From Candidatus Celerinatantimonas neptuna (GTDB taxonomy: Bacteria; Pseudomonadota; Gammaproteobacteria; Enterobacterales; Celerinatantimonadaceae), in contig OU461276.1 of assembly GCA_911810475.1 (NCBI GenBank), positions 897,501 to 961,500 on the forward strand: 64,000 nt of DNA. The letters are read 5' to 3'. Position 1 is the first letter of the stretch, and the number at the start of each line of letters is the position of its first letter. The position numbers and the translations under genes were made by a program. The notes under the pieces are model-generated. The model saw only the letters and a program-made list of their open reading frames with translations, ran no database searches and had not been told where the DNA came from. Below are positions 30,364 through 41,458 of this stretch, piece by piece.

Positions 30364-30786
30364 ATGAATTCAATCCATAATATGATTTTAATAGGAATCG
30401 GAATCCTGTTGGGTTTTATTGTTGCTCGACTGATCAGCCGATCCCAAAAAAACAACCCTAACGACTTAAAAGAACAACTGGAGCAAAGCCGTAAGGAACT
30501 CAACGCATACCGAGAACAAGTAAACGAGCATTTCAATACCAGTGCCCAACTACTTGAAAATTTAGCCCAGCAATATCAGCAAATTCATCAACATATGGCT
30601 GAACAGGCCCAAGTATTGATGAGCTCTGAAAATGAAAAATCACTGTTATTTGAAGAATCAGCACTTTTGACATCAGCCGCTGATTCCCAAAATTGTGACG
30701 AGCCGAAACCATCCAGTCCCCCAAAAGATTATTCCAATCAACCTTCAGGATTATTAGCAAGCAGTCCGAATTATAGTAAGCGATAA
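30364..30786 (+). CDS. zapG: Inner-membrane division/envelope factor ZapG (YhcB)
   Basis: Single-pass inner-membrane protein (140 residues; E. coli 132) linked to division and coordination of envelope synthesis. One N-terminal transmembrane segment (MILIGIGILLGFIVARLI) precedes a long coiled coil (about 30-90: NDLKEQLEQSRKELNAYREQVNEHF, split by family patterns), then a low-complexity tail with the conserved PKDYSNQPSGLL, like the E. coli DYSEGASGLL end. Divergent from zapE. Confidence 0.9.
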   Translation: MNSIHNMILIGIGILLGFIVARLISRSQKNNPNDLKEQLEQSRKELNAYREQVNEHFNTSAQLLENLAQQYQQIHQHMAEQAQVLMSSENEKSLLFEESALLTSAADSQNCDEPKPSSPPKDYSNQPSGLLASSPNYSKR

Positions 30787-30809
30787 ACGAACTGGAATGA
30801 TAAAAAGAC

Positions 30810-30837
30810 TGAACAAATTTCAATTTGACTGGTCGAA
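30810..30837 (+). promoter_or_regulatory. Possible sigma-E promoter of degQ
   Basis: TGAACAA (30810-30816), 15 nt, GTCGAA (30832-30837) resembles the sigma-E form GGAACTT-N15/16-GTCnnA, with the AAC core and the TC of the -10 kept. It lies about 75 bp before the degQ ATG. Two of the seven -35 bases differ in the less conserved part, so it is a candidate only. Confidence 0.35.
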
Positions 30838-30911
30838 TCCTTTTGTAACCATGAAAATTTTTTTGTTATCGTTTACTCAATAACGATATATCATACAGGA
30901 GCTTTCTCATA

Positions 30912-32276
30912 ATGAAGAAGTTAAGCATGCGTCTTGCCCCTATTGCTCTCGCATTGACTCTCGGCCTTTCCACTACCCCCGTGATCGCCCATCAACTTCC
31001 GAAAGCTGTCGAAGGGCAGCAAATGCCCAGTCTCGCCCCCATCGTAGCGAAAGTAACGCCAGCCGTTGTCAGCGTTTCTGTTGCTGGAGAAAAATTAACC
31101 AGACAGCAAGTTCCAGAATTATTTCAGTTCTTTTTTGGTCAACAACAAGGAAATGCAGGCCCACAAAAAACACCTTTCAGAGGCCTAGGTTCAGGGGTCA
31201 TTATCGATGCCAAACATGGTTATATTGTCACTAACTATCATGTCATCAGTGATGCAAATAAGATTGAAGTTACATTGCAGGATGGTCGTCAGTATAAAGC
31301 AAAAGTTTTGGGGTCAGATCGCATGAGCGATATTGCACTTTTGCAAATTAAAGCTAAGCACCTGCATCAAATAGAAATAGCTAATTCAGATAAGCTAAGA
31401 GTTGGTGACTTCACCATGGCTATCGGAAATCCATTCGGTCTTGGACAAACCGTCACATCAGGGATTGTTAGTGCATTAGGGCGTAGTGGCCTGAACATCG
31501 AAAATTACGAAAACTTCATCCAGACAGATGCAGCAATCAACAGTGGGAATTCAGGTGGCGCTTTAGTTAACCTTAGAGGTCAGCTCATCGGGATTAATAC
31601 AGCGATCCTAGCTCCTGGAGGAGGAAATATCGGGATCGGTTTTGCAATTCCTTCTGATATGGTTAAAAACCTCGTCCATCAATTCCTCAAATATGGTGAA
31701 GTTCGAAGAGGGGTACTCGGCGTTATGGGGGGTCAATTAACTCCCAATCTGGCAAAAGCTTTTGGCAGCAATATCCAGCATGGTGCGTTTGTTAACCAGG
31801 TCATGCCTCATTCCGCTGCGCATAAAGCGGGCTTAAAACCAGGTGATATCATCGTTGAGTTAAATGGCCAGCCAATCCATAGTTTTGCAGAGCTACGGGC
31901 TAAAATAGCAACAGAGGGGGCTGGTGCAAAAGTAACTCTGGGCATCATCCGCGATGGTAAACGACTCAATTTCCATGCTGTTTTACAAAGAGCGAAAAAC
32001 CAGAATGTTCAAGCGGACAGTATCACCCAAGCCCTCGAAGGTGCAACACTGAGCAACACTGTAAATGGCCGGGTTAAAGGTGTTGAAGTCACTCAAGTGA
32101 AGAAAAATAGTATCGCAGCCGCCCGGGGACTTCGTAAAGGAGACATCATTGTGGGTATCAACAAACGCCGGGTACACAATCTCAGTGATTTGAGAAAAGT
32201 TCTCGGTAGTAAACCGGATATCCTTGCGCTGAATATTCAACGTGGAAATACTTCATTATACCTGATCTTTAACTAA
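30912..32276 (+). CDS. degQ: Periplasmic serine protease DegQ (DegP/HtrA family)
   Basis: Periplasmic protease-chaperone that degrades misfolded envelope proteins. The 454-residue product has a signal peptide (LAPIALALTLGLSTTPVIA), a trypsin-like domain with triad His110 (TNYHVI), Asp140 (MSDIALLQI) and Ser214 (GNSGG), then two PDZ domains (about 260-350 and 365-450). A short LA-loop (PELFQFFFGQQQG) fits DegQ better than DegP. AGGAG precedes the ATG. It ends at a strong terminator and degS follows with its own start, as in E. coli degQ-degS. Confidence 0.94.
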   Translation: MKKLSMRLAPIALALTLGLSTTPVIAHQLPKAVEGQQMPSLAPIVAKVTPAVVSVSVAGEKLTRQQVPELFQFFFGQQQGNAGPQKTPFRGLGSGVIIDAKHGYIVTNYHVISDANKIEVTLQDGRQYKAKVLGSDRMSDIALLQIKAKHLHQIEIANSDKLRVGDFTMAIGNPFGLGQTVTSGIVSALGRSGLNIENYENFIQTDAAINSGNSGGALVNLRGQLIGINTAILAPGGGNIGIGFAIPSDMVKNLVHQFLKYGEVRRGVLGVMGGQLTPNLAKAFGSNIQHGAFVNQVMPHSAAHKAGLKPGDIIVELNGQPIHSFAELRAKIATEGAGAKVTLGIIRDGKRLNFHAVLQRAKNQNVQADSITQALEGATLSNTVNGRVKGVEVTQVKKNSIAAARGLRKGDIIVGINKRRVHNLSDLRKVLGSKPDILALNIQRGNTSLYLIFN

Positions 32277-32292
32277 GCAAGATTACTCATAC

Positions 32293-32318
32293 GGGGTCAC
32301 ATACTATGACCCCTTTTT
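32293..32318 (+). terminator. Rho-independent terminator of degQ
   Basis: GGGGTCA (32293-32299), 7-nt loop, TGACCCC (32307-32313), TTTTT. It lies 16 bp after the degQ stop, so degS needs its own promoter in the following ~70 bp or depends on read-through. Confidence 0.9.
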
Positions 32319-32390
32319 CACCTACTAGTGGTATTGAAAGACTGACACTGCTATCCTAATAAGTTATCGGTATAGCTAAGTTTTGCCTTC

Positions 32391-33488
32391 ATGATCAAAT
32401 ATATATTTAAAGCCATTGGCCTTGGGCTAACTATCGCTGTCGTTTTTCTTATTGTTTTTCCTAGCTTACAAAAAGGATCATCTTTTTTTAACTGGGTTCA
32501 TTCGTCGTCCCCTAGCATTATTAGCTTCGCAAGTGCTGCTAGGAAAGCGGCTCCTGCCGTAGTAAATATTTACACACGTAGTTTTCAAAGTAGCCACCTT
32601 GAAAATAAATCCCCGACCGTTACCAGCGCCAGTTTAGGCTCCGGGGTTATCATGAATGCCCAAGGGTACATACTGACCAATCTGCACGTCATTGCCAATG
32701 CAGACCAAATCATTGTTGCCTTACAAGATGGTCGGATTTTCATTGCAGAACTGGTTGGCAGTGACCTCATGACAGATTTAGCAGTTCTCAAAATAGATGC
32801 CAAAGAACCGCTTCCGGTTATTCCTCAGAACGCTCACCTGCATACACAAGTCGGAGATGTCGTATTAGCAATTGGCAATCCTTACAATGTGGGACAAACT
32901 GTTACACAAGGAATTATTTCAGCAACTGGCCGCAATGGAATGAGCGCTAGTGGCCGACAAGATTTCATTCAGACAGATGCGGCCATTAATCGGGGAAATT
33001 CAGGCGGAGCGCTCGTAAATACGGAAGGTCAGTTAGTGGGTATTAACACGGCGGCTTATCATCTAAATCGTAACAGTGATACCTACGGTATCAGCTTTGC
33101 TGTCCCTTATCATTTAGCCAAACGAATTATGGAAAGTTTGATTCGATATGGGCGAGTTGTCCGAGGATACATGGGAGTGGATGCAAAAAATATCACCAGA
33201 GGGCTAGCAAAAGTTACTCATCTACATGTAAATCATGGTTTGTTAGTGGAAAAAGTGGAGCTTAACGGCCCTGCCCAAAGAGCTGGTTTACGCTCAGGTG
33301 ACATTATCATAAAAATGAATCAAAAAGAGGTCTTCTCAGCGAAAACAGCCATGGATTTAGTCGCTGAGACCAAACCTGGCACATTAATGACACTCACTAT
33401 TTTACGCAACAAAAAACAGCACCAATTAAAATTACACATTGGGGAGCTTAAAACCCCGGGGACGGGAAATAAATCATCACAAAGGTAG
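32391..33488 (+). CDS. degS: Site-1 protease DegS, sensor of the sigma-E response
   Basis: Inner-membrane-anchored protease that cleaves anti-sigma factor RseA when its PDZ domain binds the C-termini of unfolded outer-membrane proteins. The 365-residue product (E. coli 355) has one N-terminal membrane anchor (IGLGLTIAVVFLIVFPSL) and the triad His99 (TNLHVI), Asp129 (MTDLAVL) and Ser204 (GNSGG). A single PDZ domain (about 260-350) includes RGYMGVDAKN. A single PDZ and an uncleaved anchor separate it from DegQ. murA is convergent. Confidence 0.95.
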   Translation: MIKYIFKAIGLGLTIAVVFLIVFPSLQKGSSFFNWVHSSSPSIISFASAARKAAPAVVNIYTRSFQSSHLENKSPTVTSASLGSGVIMNAQGYILTNLHVIANADQIIVALQDGRIFIAELVGSDLMTDLAVLKIDAKEPLPVIPQNAHLHTQVGDVVLAIGNPYNVGQTVTQGIISATGRNGMSASGRQDFIQTDAAINRGNSGGALVNTEGQLVGINTAAYHLNRNSDTYGISFAVPYHLAKRIMESLIRYGRVVRGYMGVDAKNITRGLAKVTHLHVNHGLLVEKVELNGPAQRAGLRSGDIIIKMNQKEVFSAKTAMDLVAETKPGTLMTLTILRNKKQHQLKLHIGELKTPGTGNKSSQR

Positions 33489-33629
33489 CCAAACTACAAA
33501 TAGAGATAAAAGCTCTCTTTGTAAGAAATTAAAACTATATGGCCGTTAAAAAAGTGTTCTATCAAACCAGCTTACAATATTCATCCTCGCAAGCTGGGTT
33601 AGATACAAACTGAGAAAGATATTACCATT

Positions 33630-35172
<1,543 letters not shown>

Positions 35173-35210
35173 ATTAACTGCTACTCCACGGTTTACCGGT
35201 TATAAGAAAC

Positions 35211-35489
35211 TTAAGCAAGATATGGCTCTAAACCATATAACGCCAATAATGGTTGCATCGATGCTGGGCAATGACGAATATCAAGTGAACGAACGTCTTC
35301 CTGCATCATGAGGATCGTGATGATAGCGGCTAAACCAGCAGAGTCAATGTGCGTTATCTGCTCAAGGTCAAAACAGGTAACTTGACGAGTTAATAACAAA
35401 TCCCATTGTTGACTAACTGTCTTATCAGTCCAGCAACCACTCAATCTGACTGTTCCATTCTCTAAACATTCAAAAGTACCTGTATCCAT
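35211..35489 (-). CDS. mlaB: STAS-domain protein MlaB, phospholipid-transport ABC subunit
   Basis: Cytoplasmic STAS protein that binds MlaF and is needed for activity of the MlaFEDB complex. The product (92 residues, E. coli 97) begins MDTGTFECLENGTVRLSG and contains FDLEQITHIDSAGLAAIITI, where the STAS Thr/Ser-rich loop is preserved. ATG 35489 is chosen because AGGA lies 9 nt before it; an ATG at 35498 sits directly on that sequence. It is the last mla gene, before ibaG. Confidence 0.9.
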   Translation of the reverse strand: MDTGTFECLENGTVRLSGCWTDKTVSQQWDLLLTRQVTCFDLEQITHIDSAGLAAIITILMMQEDVRSLDIRHCPASMQPLLALYGLEPYLA

Positions 35490-35500
35490 AAAACACATTC

Positions 35501-36172
35501 CTATTCGCGTTCGTTCTGCGATGACTGAACCTTGATCTGTTTATTTTCAAGCAAATTTGAAACAGTATCGATACCTTTCCTTTGGATCAAGCCACCCACT
35601 TCCGACTGATTAGCTGAGAGTAAACTAACACCTTCAGCTATCATATCGTAAGCCAGCCATGCGTGCTCCCGGCGTAATTTACGAAACTTAAACTGCAAAT
35701 GAATCGACGGACGCCCCTGCTGGATAATTTTAGCCGGAACCGTCATCACACGCTGACCATTCACATATCCTCTAGGTCGTTCAATCACAACTTTTTGCTG
35801 ATCATAACGACCTAACACTTCTGAATAAGTATTGACTAAATAGGTATAAAACGCCTTAACAAAGCGTTCCCTTTGAGCCTTAGTCGTTTTAGGTAAACTA
35901 CGTCCAATGACCATATACGCTGAATAGCGGTAATCAATATAAGGCATGACATAATGTAAAATAATGCGTCGAGTTTTCTCTGGAGTCAGTTGCTTTTCAT
36001 CATGTAATTTCCTCAATTTAGGAAAAACCTGCTGAACTACTTGCTGCATAGTTTTGTATGGATTCTCTGTAGGATTATTTTTCACTAACTCTGATGCTGG
36101 TTTAGCAACACTAACAGTTGACCAGCATAATGCAGCCAGCCCAAACAATGCCCAACGCAGTAATTTCATCAT
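35501..36172 (-). CDS. mlaC: Periplasmic phospholipid-binding protein MlaC
   Basis: Shuttles phospholipids between the outer-membrane MlaA-porin complex and inner-membrane MlaFEDB. The 223-residue product has a signal peptide (LLRWALFGLAALCWSTVSVAKP) and the MlaC (Tol-Tol/Ttg2D) fold: the helical first half with ILHYVMPYIDYRYSAYMVIG, and a beta half with PSIHLQFKFRKLRREHAWLAYDMIAEGVSL. Its start overlaps the mlaD stop. MlaA is not in this window. Confidence 0.94.
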   Translation of the reverse strand: MMKLLRWALFGLAALCWSTVSVAKPASELVKNNPTENPYKTMQQVVQQVFPKLRKLHDEKQLTPEKTRRIILHYVMPYIDYRYSAYMVIGRSLPKTTKAQRERFVKAFYTYLVNTYSEVLGRYDQQKVVIERPRGYVNGQRVMTVPAKIIQQGRPSIHLQFKFRKLRREHAWLAYDMIAEGVSLLSANQSEVGGLIQRKGIDTVSNLLENKQIKVQSSQNERE

Positions 36173-36651
36173 TATTTATTTTTTCCTGATGCTGAGTATA
36201 AAAATTGACCAATTAAATCTTCAAGAATAATCGCAGACTTAGTATCCTCAATCGTGTCACCATTCTTTAAGTTATAAGCAGGTTCACCTGGCATATTAAA
36301 CCCTGGTGTCAAACCAATATATTGTTCCCCCAACAGCCCAGCAGTTAAAATTCGTGCCGTACTGTTTTCTGGAAATTCACCATATTTTTTATATAGCCTC
36401 AGCGTCACCCGGGGAATGAGTGTTTTAGGCTCTAAACTAATGGCATCAACACGACCAACAACAACCCCACCGACCTTCACAGGCGATCGAACTTTTAACC
36501 CACCAATATTGTCAAAATTGGCGTAAACCGTATAACTATCACCATTACTTATTAAGTCATCATCGGCAATTCTGATAGCCAGAATCAATATAGCAATAAG
36601 ACCAAGCAATAGAAAAAGCCCCACACCAAACTCTGTTTTATCTACTTTCAT
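36172..36651 (-). CDS. mlaD: MCE-domain protein MlaD
   Basis: Inner-membrane-anchored MCE protein that forms a hexameric ring on MlaE, with a central pore for lipids. The 159-residue product has one N-terminal membrane segment (FGVGLFLLLGLIAILILAI) and a single MCE domain (about 38-115) with FDNIGGLKVRSPVKVGGVVVGRV, then the pore-loop region ILTAGLLGEQYIGL. It starts 2 nt after mlaE. Confidence 0.95.
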   Translation of the reverse strand: MKVDKTEFGVGLFLLLGLIAILILAIRIADDDLISNGDSYTVYANFDNIGGLKVRSPVKVGGVVVGRVDAISLEPKTLIPRVTLRLYKKYGEFPENSTARILTAGLLGEQYIGLTPGFNMPGEPAYNLKNGDTIEDTKSAIILEDLIGQFLYSASGKNK

Positions 36652-36653
36652 GC

Positions 36654-37433
36654 TTAATTTCCAAACATTAGTGCTGTTAAAATAAAATCCAACCCGAGCA
36701 CGACTAATGACGAATGAACGACACTACGTGTGGTAGCCTGACTGATTCCCTGCGATGTCGGTTTGGCATCATATCCGTTAAATAAAGCAATCCACGTTAC
36801 TGCAATCGCAAAAACAATACTTTTAATAAATCCGTTTCCGATGTCACTAACAAGGTCGACATTCGAATGCATAATTGACCAAAAGTTACCGTCATCGACA
36901 CCAAGCCAGCGGACTCCGACAAGGTATCCCCCCCAAATTCCAACCAGATTAAACAACATAGCAAGCAACGGCATACTAATAACTCCGGCCCAAAACCGGG
37001 GAGCTATCACACGCTTTAATGGATCAACCGCCATCATTTCCATACTGCTCAATTGCTCTGTAGCCTTCATCAAGCCTATCTCAGCCGTTAAAGCTGAACC
37101 AGCTCGTCCTGCAAACAATAACCCCGTTACAACTGGCCCTAACTCTCGCAATAAAGCAAGTGCAACTAATGGTCCCAGACTTGTTTCTGCACCAAATTTA
37201 ACTAAGATATTATAGCCTTGTAAGGCTAAAACCATGCCGATAAAAAGGCCTGAAACCAGAATAATCAGCAATGATTGAACACCGACAGGATAAATCTGGC
37301 GCCAACTATTTCGCCATAATTTTGACTCAGGTTTGACAAAAATAGCCTGAGACAGCATCAAACCAGCCCGACCGAAACTTGCAATGCGTCGTGTCGCATT
37401 TGCACCTAACTGCGCAATGATATCAACTATCAT
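36654..37433 (-). CDS. mlaE: ABC permease MlaE
   Basis: Membrane permease of the MlaFEDB lipid transporter. The 259-residue product has five to six hydrophobic segments and the MlaE-family region [24 protein letters not shown] with [20 protein letters not shown], the coupling-helix segment facing MlaF. It overlaps mlaF by 4 nt (ATGA). Confidence 0.96.
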   Translation of the reverse strand: MIVDIIAQLGANATRRIASFGRAGLMLSQAIFVKPESKLWRNSWRQIYPVGVQSLLIILVSGLFIGMVLALQGYNILVKFGAETSLGPLVALALLRELGPVVTGLLFAGRAGSALTAEIGLMKATEQLSSMEMMAVDPLKRVIAPRFWAGVISMPLLAMLFNLVGIWGGYLVGVRWLGVDDGNFWSIMHSNVDLVSDIGNGFIKSIVFAIAVTWIALFNGYDAKPTSQGISQATTRSVVHSSLVVLGLDFILTALMFGN

Positions 37434-38224
37434 GATTTGAGTGACTCCAGATAAGGTTCAGCGGGATAATGAAATGCAGCAGGCCCATCCGCTAACCCCT
37501 GCAAGAATTGCTGTAAATGGGGTTCATCGCTGGCACGAACAGTCGGAACATCGCCATGGGCAAGAATTGTTCCCTGATCAATCACATAAACATAGTCAGC
37601 AATACTCAATACCTCATCAACATCATGAGAGACAATAATTGATGTTAACTTTAACGCCTGATTAAGATGACTGATTAACTTAATCAGAACCCCCATAGTG
37701 ATAGGGTCCTGTCCCACAAAAGGTTCATCATACATAATCACTTCAGGCTCTAAAGCAATCGCTCTGGCCAATGCAACACGGCGAGCCATTCCGCCAGACA
37801 AATCCGAAGGCATCAGCTCGGCGGCCCCTCTTAAGCCAACCGCCTCCAGTTTCATCAAAACTAAATTACGTAATACTGTCTCTGGTAGATTAGTATGCTC
37901 ACGCAGCGGGAAAGCAACATTGTCAAAAACACTTAAATCAGTAAACAATGCACCACTTTGAAACAACATCCCCATTCGCTTACGGAGCTGGTAAAGATTT
38001 TGCCGATTCAGTTGATGAATTTTTTGCCCTGCAAACACCACTTCCCCGGATTGAGGAACCAATTGCCCACCCAGTAACCGAAGCAACGTTGTTTTACCTG
38101 TTCCGCTTGGCCCAAGTACTGCAGTGATTTTACCTTTGGGAAAATTCAGATCTATCGAGTCGAAAATGCGTCTAGAGCCGCGAGAAAAAGTCAACCCCTT
38201 GACTTCAATAACATTTTCGGTCAT
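37430..38224 (-). CDS. mlaF: ABC ATPase MlaF
   Basis: Nucleotide-binding subunit of the Mla phospholipid transporter that maintains outer-membrane lipid asymmetry. The 264-residue product has Walker [13 protein letters not shown]-loop [10 protein letters not shown], signature [14 protein letters not shown], Walker [14 protein letters not shown] and H-loop VSHDVDE. The C-terminal extension (to SLKS) interacts with MlaB in E. coli. It is the first gene of mlaFEDCB and divergent from yrbG; the promoters must lie in the ~140 bp between. Confidence 0.96.
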   Translation of the reverse strand: MTENVIEVKGLTFSRGSRRIFDSIDLNFPKGKITAVLGPSGTGKTTLLRLLGGQLVPQSGEVVFAGQKIHQLNRQNLYQLRKRMGMLFQSGALFTDLSVFDNVAFPLREHTNLPETVLRNLVLMKLEAVGLRGAAELMPSDLSGGMARRVALARAIALEPEVIMYDEPFVGQDPITMGVLIKLISHLNQALKLTSIIVSHDVDEVLSIADYVYVIDQGTILAHGDVPTVRASDEPHLQQFLQGLADGPAAFHYPAEPYLESLKS

Positions 38225-38367
38225 ATATGAGATACCTAATAAGTTAGATAGAATTGTCTATTTTATGGGTTCATTAAGAACGACTCAAGCTTAACTCTTC
38301 CCTTTTCACGTTAAAATACCGACAATGCAAGTTTTATTTATTCGATAAAAGGCTTGAGCCCCAATTT

Positions 38368-39342
38368 ATGTTGATCGAATTTGCTATCTTAATTGCCAGT
38401 TTCGTATTGTTGATCTGGAGTGCTGACCGATTTGTCTTTGGCGCTGCCGCCATCGCCCGAAACCTGGGGATTTCTCCCATGGTTATTGGCCTGACCATCG
38501 TTGCTATGGGCTCATCCGCCCCTGAAATCATGGTCTCAGCTACGGCATCCCTTGGAGGAAAACTCAATACGGCAATAGGAAATGCCATCGGCTCTAACAT
38601 CACAAATATAACATTGGTTCTGGGCGTTACAGCACTCTTAAAACCAATTCTAGTCGGAAGTTCAACACTACGACGGGAAATTCCACTGATGTTGATTGCA
38701 ACAATTGTTACAGGATATCTTCTCCATGACAATTACCTAAGCCGCTTAGATGGATTTATACTAATTACACTATTTGTCATCTTTATGGGATATCTAACCT
38801 GGAAGTCGCAAAAACAACATCGGAAAAAGGTTGATCATATTGATGAAGATGAAATGATTGCTCAGTTTGAAGCAGAAGTTCCTAATCGGATTAAAACCAG
38901 TAAAGCTCTATTTTGGTTAATCTTTGGACTTATTCTGTTACCAATGAGTTCTGATTACTTAGTCCATTCAGCTACCAGTATTGCCCGATATTTCGGAATT
39001 AGTGAATTAGTCATCGGACTAACAATTATAGCTATCGGCACCAGCTTACCGGAACTCGCAGCTTCAATTGTTAGCGTCATCAAAAAAGAAGCCGATATGG
39101 CACTGGGAAATATCATAGGTTCGAACATTTTCAACCTGCTTGTTGTTTTATCTATATGCGGTGTACTGGCTCCGGGAAAAGTGGATCCTCATGCATTCAG
39201 CCGGGATTACTGGTGGATGTTAGCGACCAGTTTTGCCATCTTGGTTCTCGCCGTATTAGTTCGCCCCCGGCAAATCAACCGATTTGCCGGGGGGCTATTA
39301 TTAGCCACATTTATTGGCTATCAACTCATGTTATTTTTATAG
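38368..39342 (+). CDS. yrbG: Calcium/cation antiporter YrbG
   Basis: CaCA-family inner-membrane protein; the E. coli homologue's physiological role is not clear. The 324-residue product (E. coli 325) has two inverted Na_Ca_ex repeats of about five membrane segments each. They carry GSSAPEIMVSATA with GNAIGSNITNITLVLG, and GTSLPELAASIVS with GNIIGSNIFNLLVVL, separated by an acidic loop (HIDEDEMIAQFEAE). It begins the yrbG-kdsD-kdsC-lptC-lptA-lptB run. Confidence 0.93.
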   Translation: MLIEFAILIASFVLLIWSADRFVFGAAAIARNLGISPMVIGLTIVAMGSSAPEIMVSATASLGGKLNTAIGNAIGSNITNITLVLGVTALLKPILVGSSTLRREIPLMLIATIVTGYLLHDNYLSRLDGFILITLFVIFMGYLTWKSQKQHRKKVDHIDEDEMIAQFEAEVPNRIKTSKALFWLIFGLILLPMSSDYLVHSATSIARYFGISELVIGLTIIAIGTSLPELAASIVSVIKKEADMALGNIIGSNIFNLLVVLSICGVLAPGKVDPHAFSRDYWWMLATSFAILVLAVLVRPRQINRFAGGLLLATFIGYQLMLFL

Positions 39343-39375
39343 TTATCGGTAATTTCATTTGATTTAGGCAACATT

Positions 39376-40341
39376 GTGACATTTGATTATATTAAATCCG
39401 CTCAACGCGTCATTAGTTTGGAAGCCCAGGCTGTAGAAAATCTACACCAACATCTGGGTAAGCAATTCACGTCAATCTGCCAGAAGCTTTCCAGCTGTAA
39501 AGGAAAAGTCATCGTAACCGGAATGGGAAAATCAGGCCATATTGGACGAAAAATAGCTGCAACTCTGGCCTCAACAGGTACACCCGCTTTTTTTGTCCAT
39601 CCCGGTGAAGCAAGCCATGGCGATTTAGGAATGATCAGTCAAAATGATATCGTTCTAGCCCTTTCAAATTCAGGTGAATCCAAAGAAATTCTGGCACTTT
39701 ATCCGTCACTACAGCATCAGCATATTATGGTCATTGCCTTAACCAGCAACCCTGGTTCATCAATGGCAAGAGGTGCTGCTCTGCACTTAAACATTAATGT
39801 CGAACGAGAAGCCTGTCCTCTCGGATTAGCCCCTACGGCAAGCACCACAGCAGCGTTAGCGATGGGAGATGCAATCGCGGTTGCCTTATTAGAGAAAAGA
39901 GGATTTACTGCCAATGATTTTGCAATGTCGCATCCTGGTGGAGCCCTGGGGAAAAAATTGCTATTAAGTGTCCCGGATATCATGGTTACCGATGATGAAA
40001 TACCACTGGTAAATGTCCAACAAAGTATTCGAGAAGCACTATTAGTTATGTCTGAGAAAGGCCTGGGAATGACAGGAGTTATTGACTCTGAGCAAAAACT
40101 AGTCGGAGTGTTCACTGATGGTGATCTTCGACGTATCCTTGATCAACGGGCTGATATTCATGAAACACCAATCAGTCAAGTCATGACCAAAAAGCCAAAA
40201 GTCATCACTCCTGACTGGCTCGCCTTCGATGCATTAAAATTTATGAAAGAAAAATCCATCAACGGATTATTTGTCACCGAGGACGAAACCCCGGTAGGCG
40301 CTTTTAATATGCATTCCTTGTTACAAGCCGGAGTGTACTAA
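39376..40341 (+). CDS. kdsD: D-arabinose 5-phosphate isomerase KdsD
   Basis: Converts ribulose 5-phosphate to arabinose 5-phosphate, the first step toward KDO for LPS. The 321-residue product has an N-terminal SIS domain (VIVTGMGKSGHIGRKIAATLASTGTP, LSNSGESKEIL) and two C-terminal CBS domains (about 205-320). GTG 39376 is the start read here. Its stop overlaps the kdsC ATG (TAATG), so the two KDO enzymes are translationally coupled. Confidence 0.96.
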   Translation: MTFDYIKSAQRVISLEAQAVENLHQHLGKQFTSICQKLSSCKGKVIVTGMGKSGHIGRKIAATLASTGTPAFFVHPGEASHGDLGMISQNDIVLALSNSGESKEILALYPSLQHQHIMVIALTSNPGSSMARGAALHLNINVEREACPLGLAPTASTTAALAMGDAIAVALLEKRGFTANDFAMSHPGGALGKKLLLSVPDIMVTDDEIPLVNVQQSIREALLVMSEKGLGMTGVIDSEQKLVGVFTDGDLRRILDQRADIHETPISQVMTKKPKVITPDWLAFDALKFMKEKSINGLFVTEDETPVGAFNMHSLLQAGVY

Positions 40342-40901
40342 TGGATCAGGAATCAATAAATGCACTTTATGGACCAATAAAACCATCGGTATGGCAACAG
40401 GCTCAACAAATCAAACTACTCATTTGTGATATTGACGGAGTTTTCTCTGATGGTCGGATCTATCTGGGAAATCAGGGGGAAGAGCTTAAATGTTTTCACA
40501 CTCGCGACGGATTCGGAGTGAAAGCACTTTTACGCCATGGGATAGAAGTTGCTGTAATCACTGGTAGAAATTCCAAAATTGTCGAATCAAGAATGAAAAA
40601 TCTCAATGTCCAATATATTTTTCAAGGATATGACAATAAAGAATCAGCTTATAACGAATTACGCCAAAAAACAGGGGTGTCAACCAATCAAACCGCATAT
40701 ATCGGGGATGATGTAGTTGATCTGGCGGTCATGCGTCAGGTTGGGCTCTCGATTGCAGTTGCAGATGCGCATCCTCTAGTTGTACAGCATGCAGACTACC
40801 AGACACATATTTGTGGAGGATACGGTGCAGTCCGGGAAGTCTGTGATATATTGCTACAAGCTCAAGGAGGAATAGATGATTTCCAAGGAACGAGTCTATG
40901 A
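40341..40901 (+). CDS. kdsC: KDO-8-phosphate phosphatase KdsC
   Basis: HAD-family phosphatase releasing free KDO from KDO 8-phosphate. The 186-residue product (E. coli 188) has the catalytic DxD motif in LLICDIDGVFSDGRI, motif II AVITGRNS and motif III/IV AYIGDDVVDLAVM. The usual next steps (KdsB, WaaA) are not in the window. It overlaps lptC by 4 nt (ATGA). Confidence 0.96.
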   Translation: MDQESINALYGPIKPSVWQQAQQIKLLICDIDGVFSDGRIYLGNQGEELKCFHTRDGFGVKALLRHGIEVAVITGRNSKIVESRMKNLNVQYIFQGYDNKESAYNELRQKTGVSTNQTAYIGDDVVDLAVMRQVGLSIAVADAHPLVVQHADYQTHICGGYGAVREVCDILLQAQGGIDDFQGTSL

Positions 40902-41458
40902 ATGGTCAAAACATAATCATTGTGACCCTAGTCATAGGTGCGACGATGACATGGGGATGGTTAAATCTTCATACAGATGAAGGTAAACAACAAAACCAGG
41001 CACAACAAACCCCTGATTTTACAGCCAGTGATCTATACACGGTCAGTTATAATAAGTTAGGCTTGGTGCAATATCGAATCTATGCAGATAACATGGAATA
41101 CTATGAACAAGATCAAACAAGTACCTTTCGCGCCCCGCGCATTTTGATTTACCCGGGACCAAACAAACCGATTTGGCAGATTGTTTCCAGAACAGCCAAA
41201 GCTTATCGGCAAAATAAAGTGACGTTCAATCAGGATGTTGTTGTAAAAAACTTAAACAATGACGGTTATATACAGGATTTGCTGACACCATTACTTCATG
41301 TCAATTTAACTCAGCAGACGATGCGGACCAACAAAAAAGTAACGATGAGTGGTCCTCAATATGATCAAACAGGAATAGGTATGCACGGCAGTATGGCTAC
41401 AGAAGAAGTCACGCTGCTCAAGGACATCAGCGCGGTATATCATAATGAAGAAAATTAA
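40898..41458 (+). CDS. lptC: LPS transport protein LptC
   Basis: Bitopic inner-membrane protein that receives LPS from LptB2FG and passes it to LptA. The 186-residue product (E. coli 191) has one N-terminal membrane helix (IIIVTLVIGATMTWGWLNL) and a beta-jellyroll with the family patterns YTVSYNKLGLVQYRIYADNMEYY and MHGSMATEEVTLLKDI. It overlaps lptA by 14 nt. Confidence 0.94.
   Translation: MNGQNIIIVTLVIGATMTWGWLNLHTDEGKQQNQAQQTPDFTASDLYTVSYNKLGLVQYRIYADNMEYYEQDQTSTFRAPRILIYPGPNKPIWQIVSRTAKAYRQNKVTFNQDVVVKNLNNDGYIQDLLTPLLHVNLTQQTMRTNKKVTMSGPQYDQTGIGMHGSMATEEVTLLKDISAVYHNEEN

Noticed and set aside
33499-33520. Hairpin-like CAAATAGAG / CTCTCTTTG after degS
   Set aside because: Mismatch in the stem and weak T-run; too uncertain to list as a terminator.
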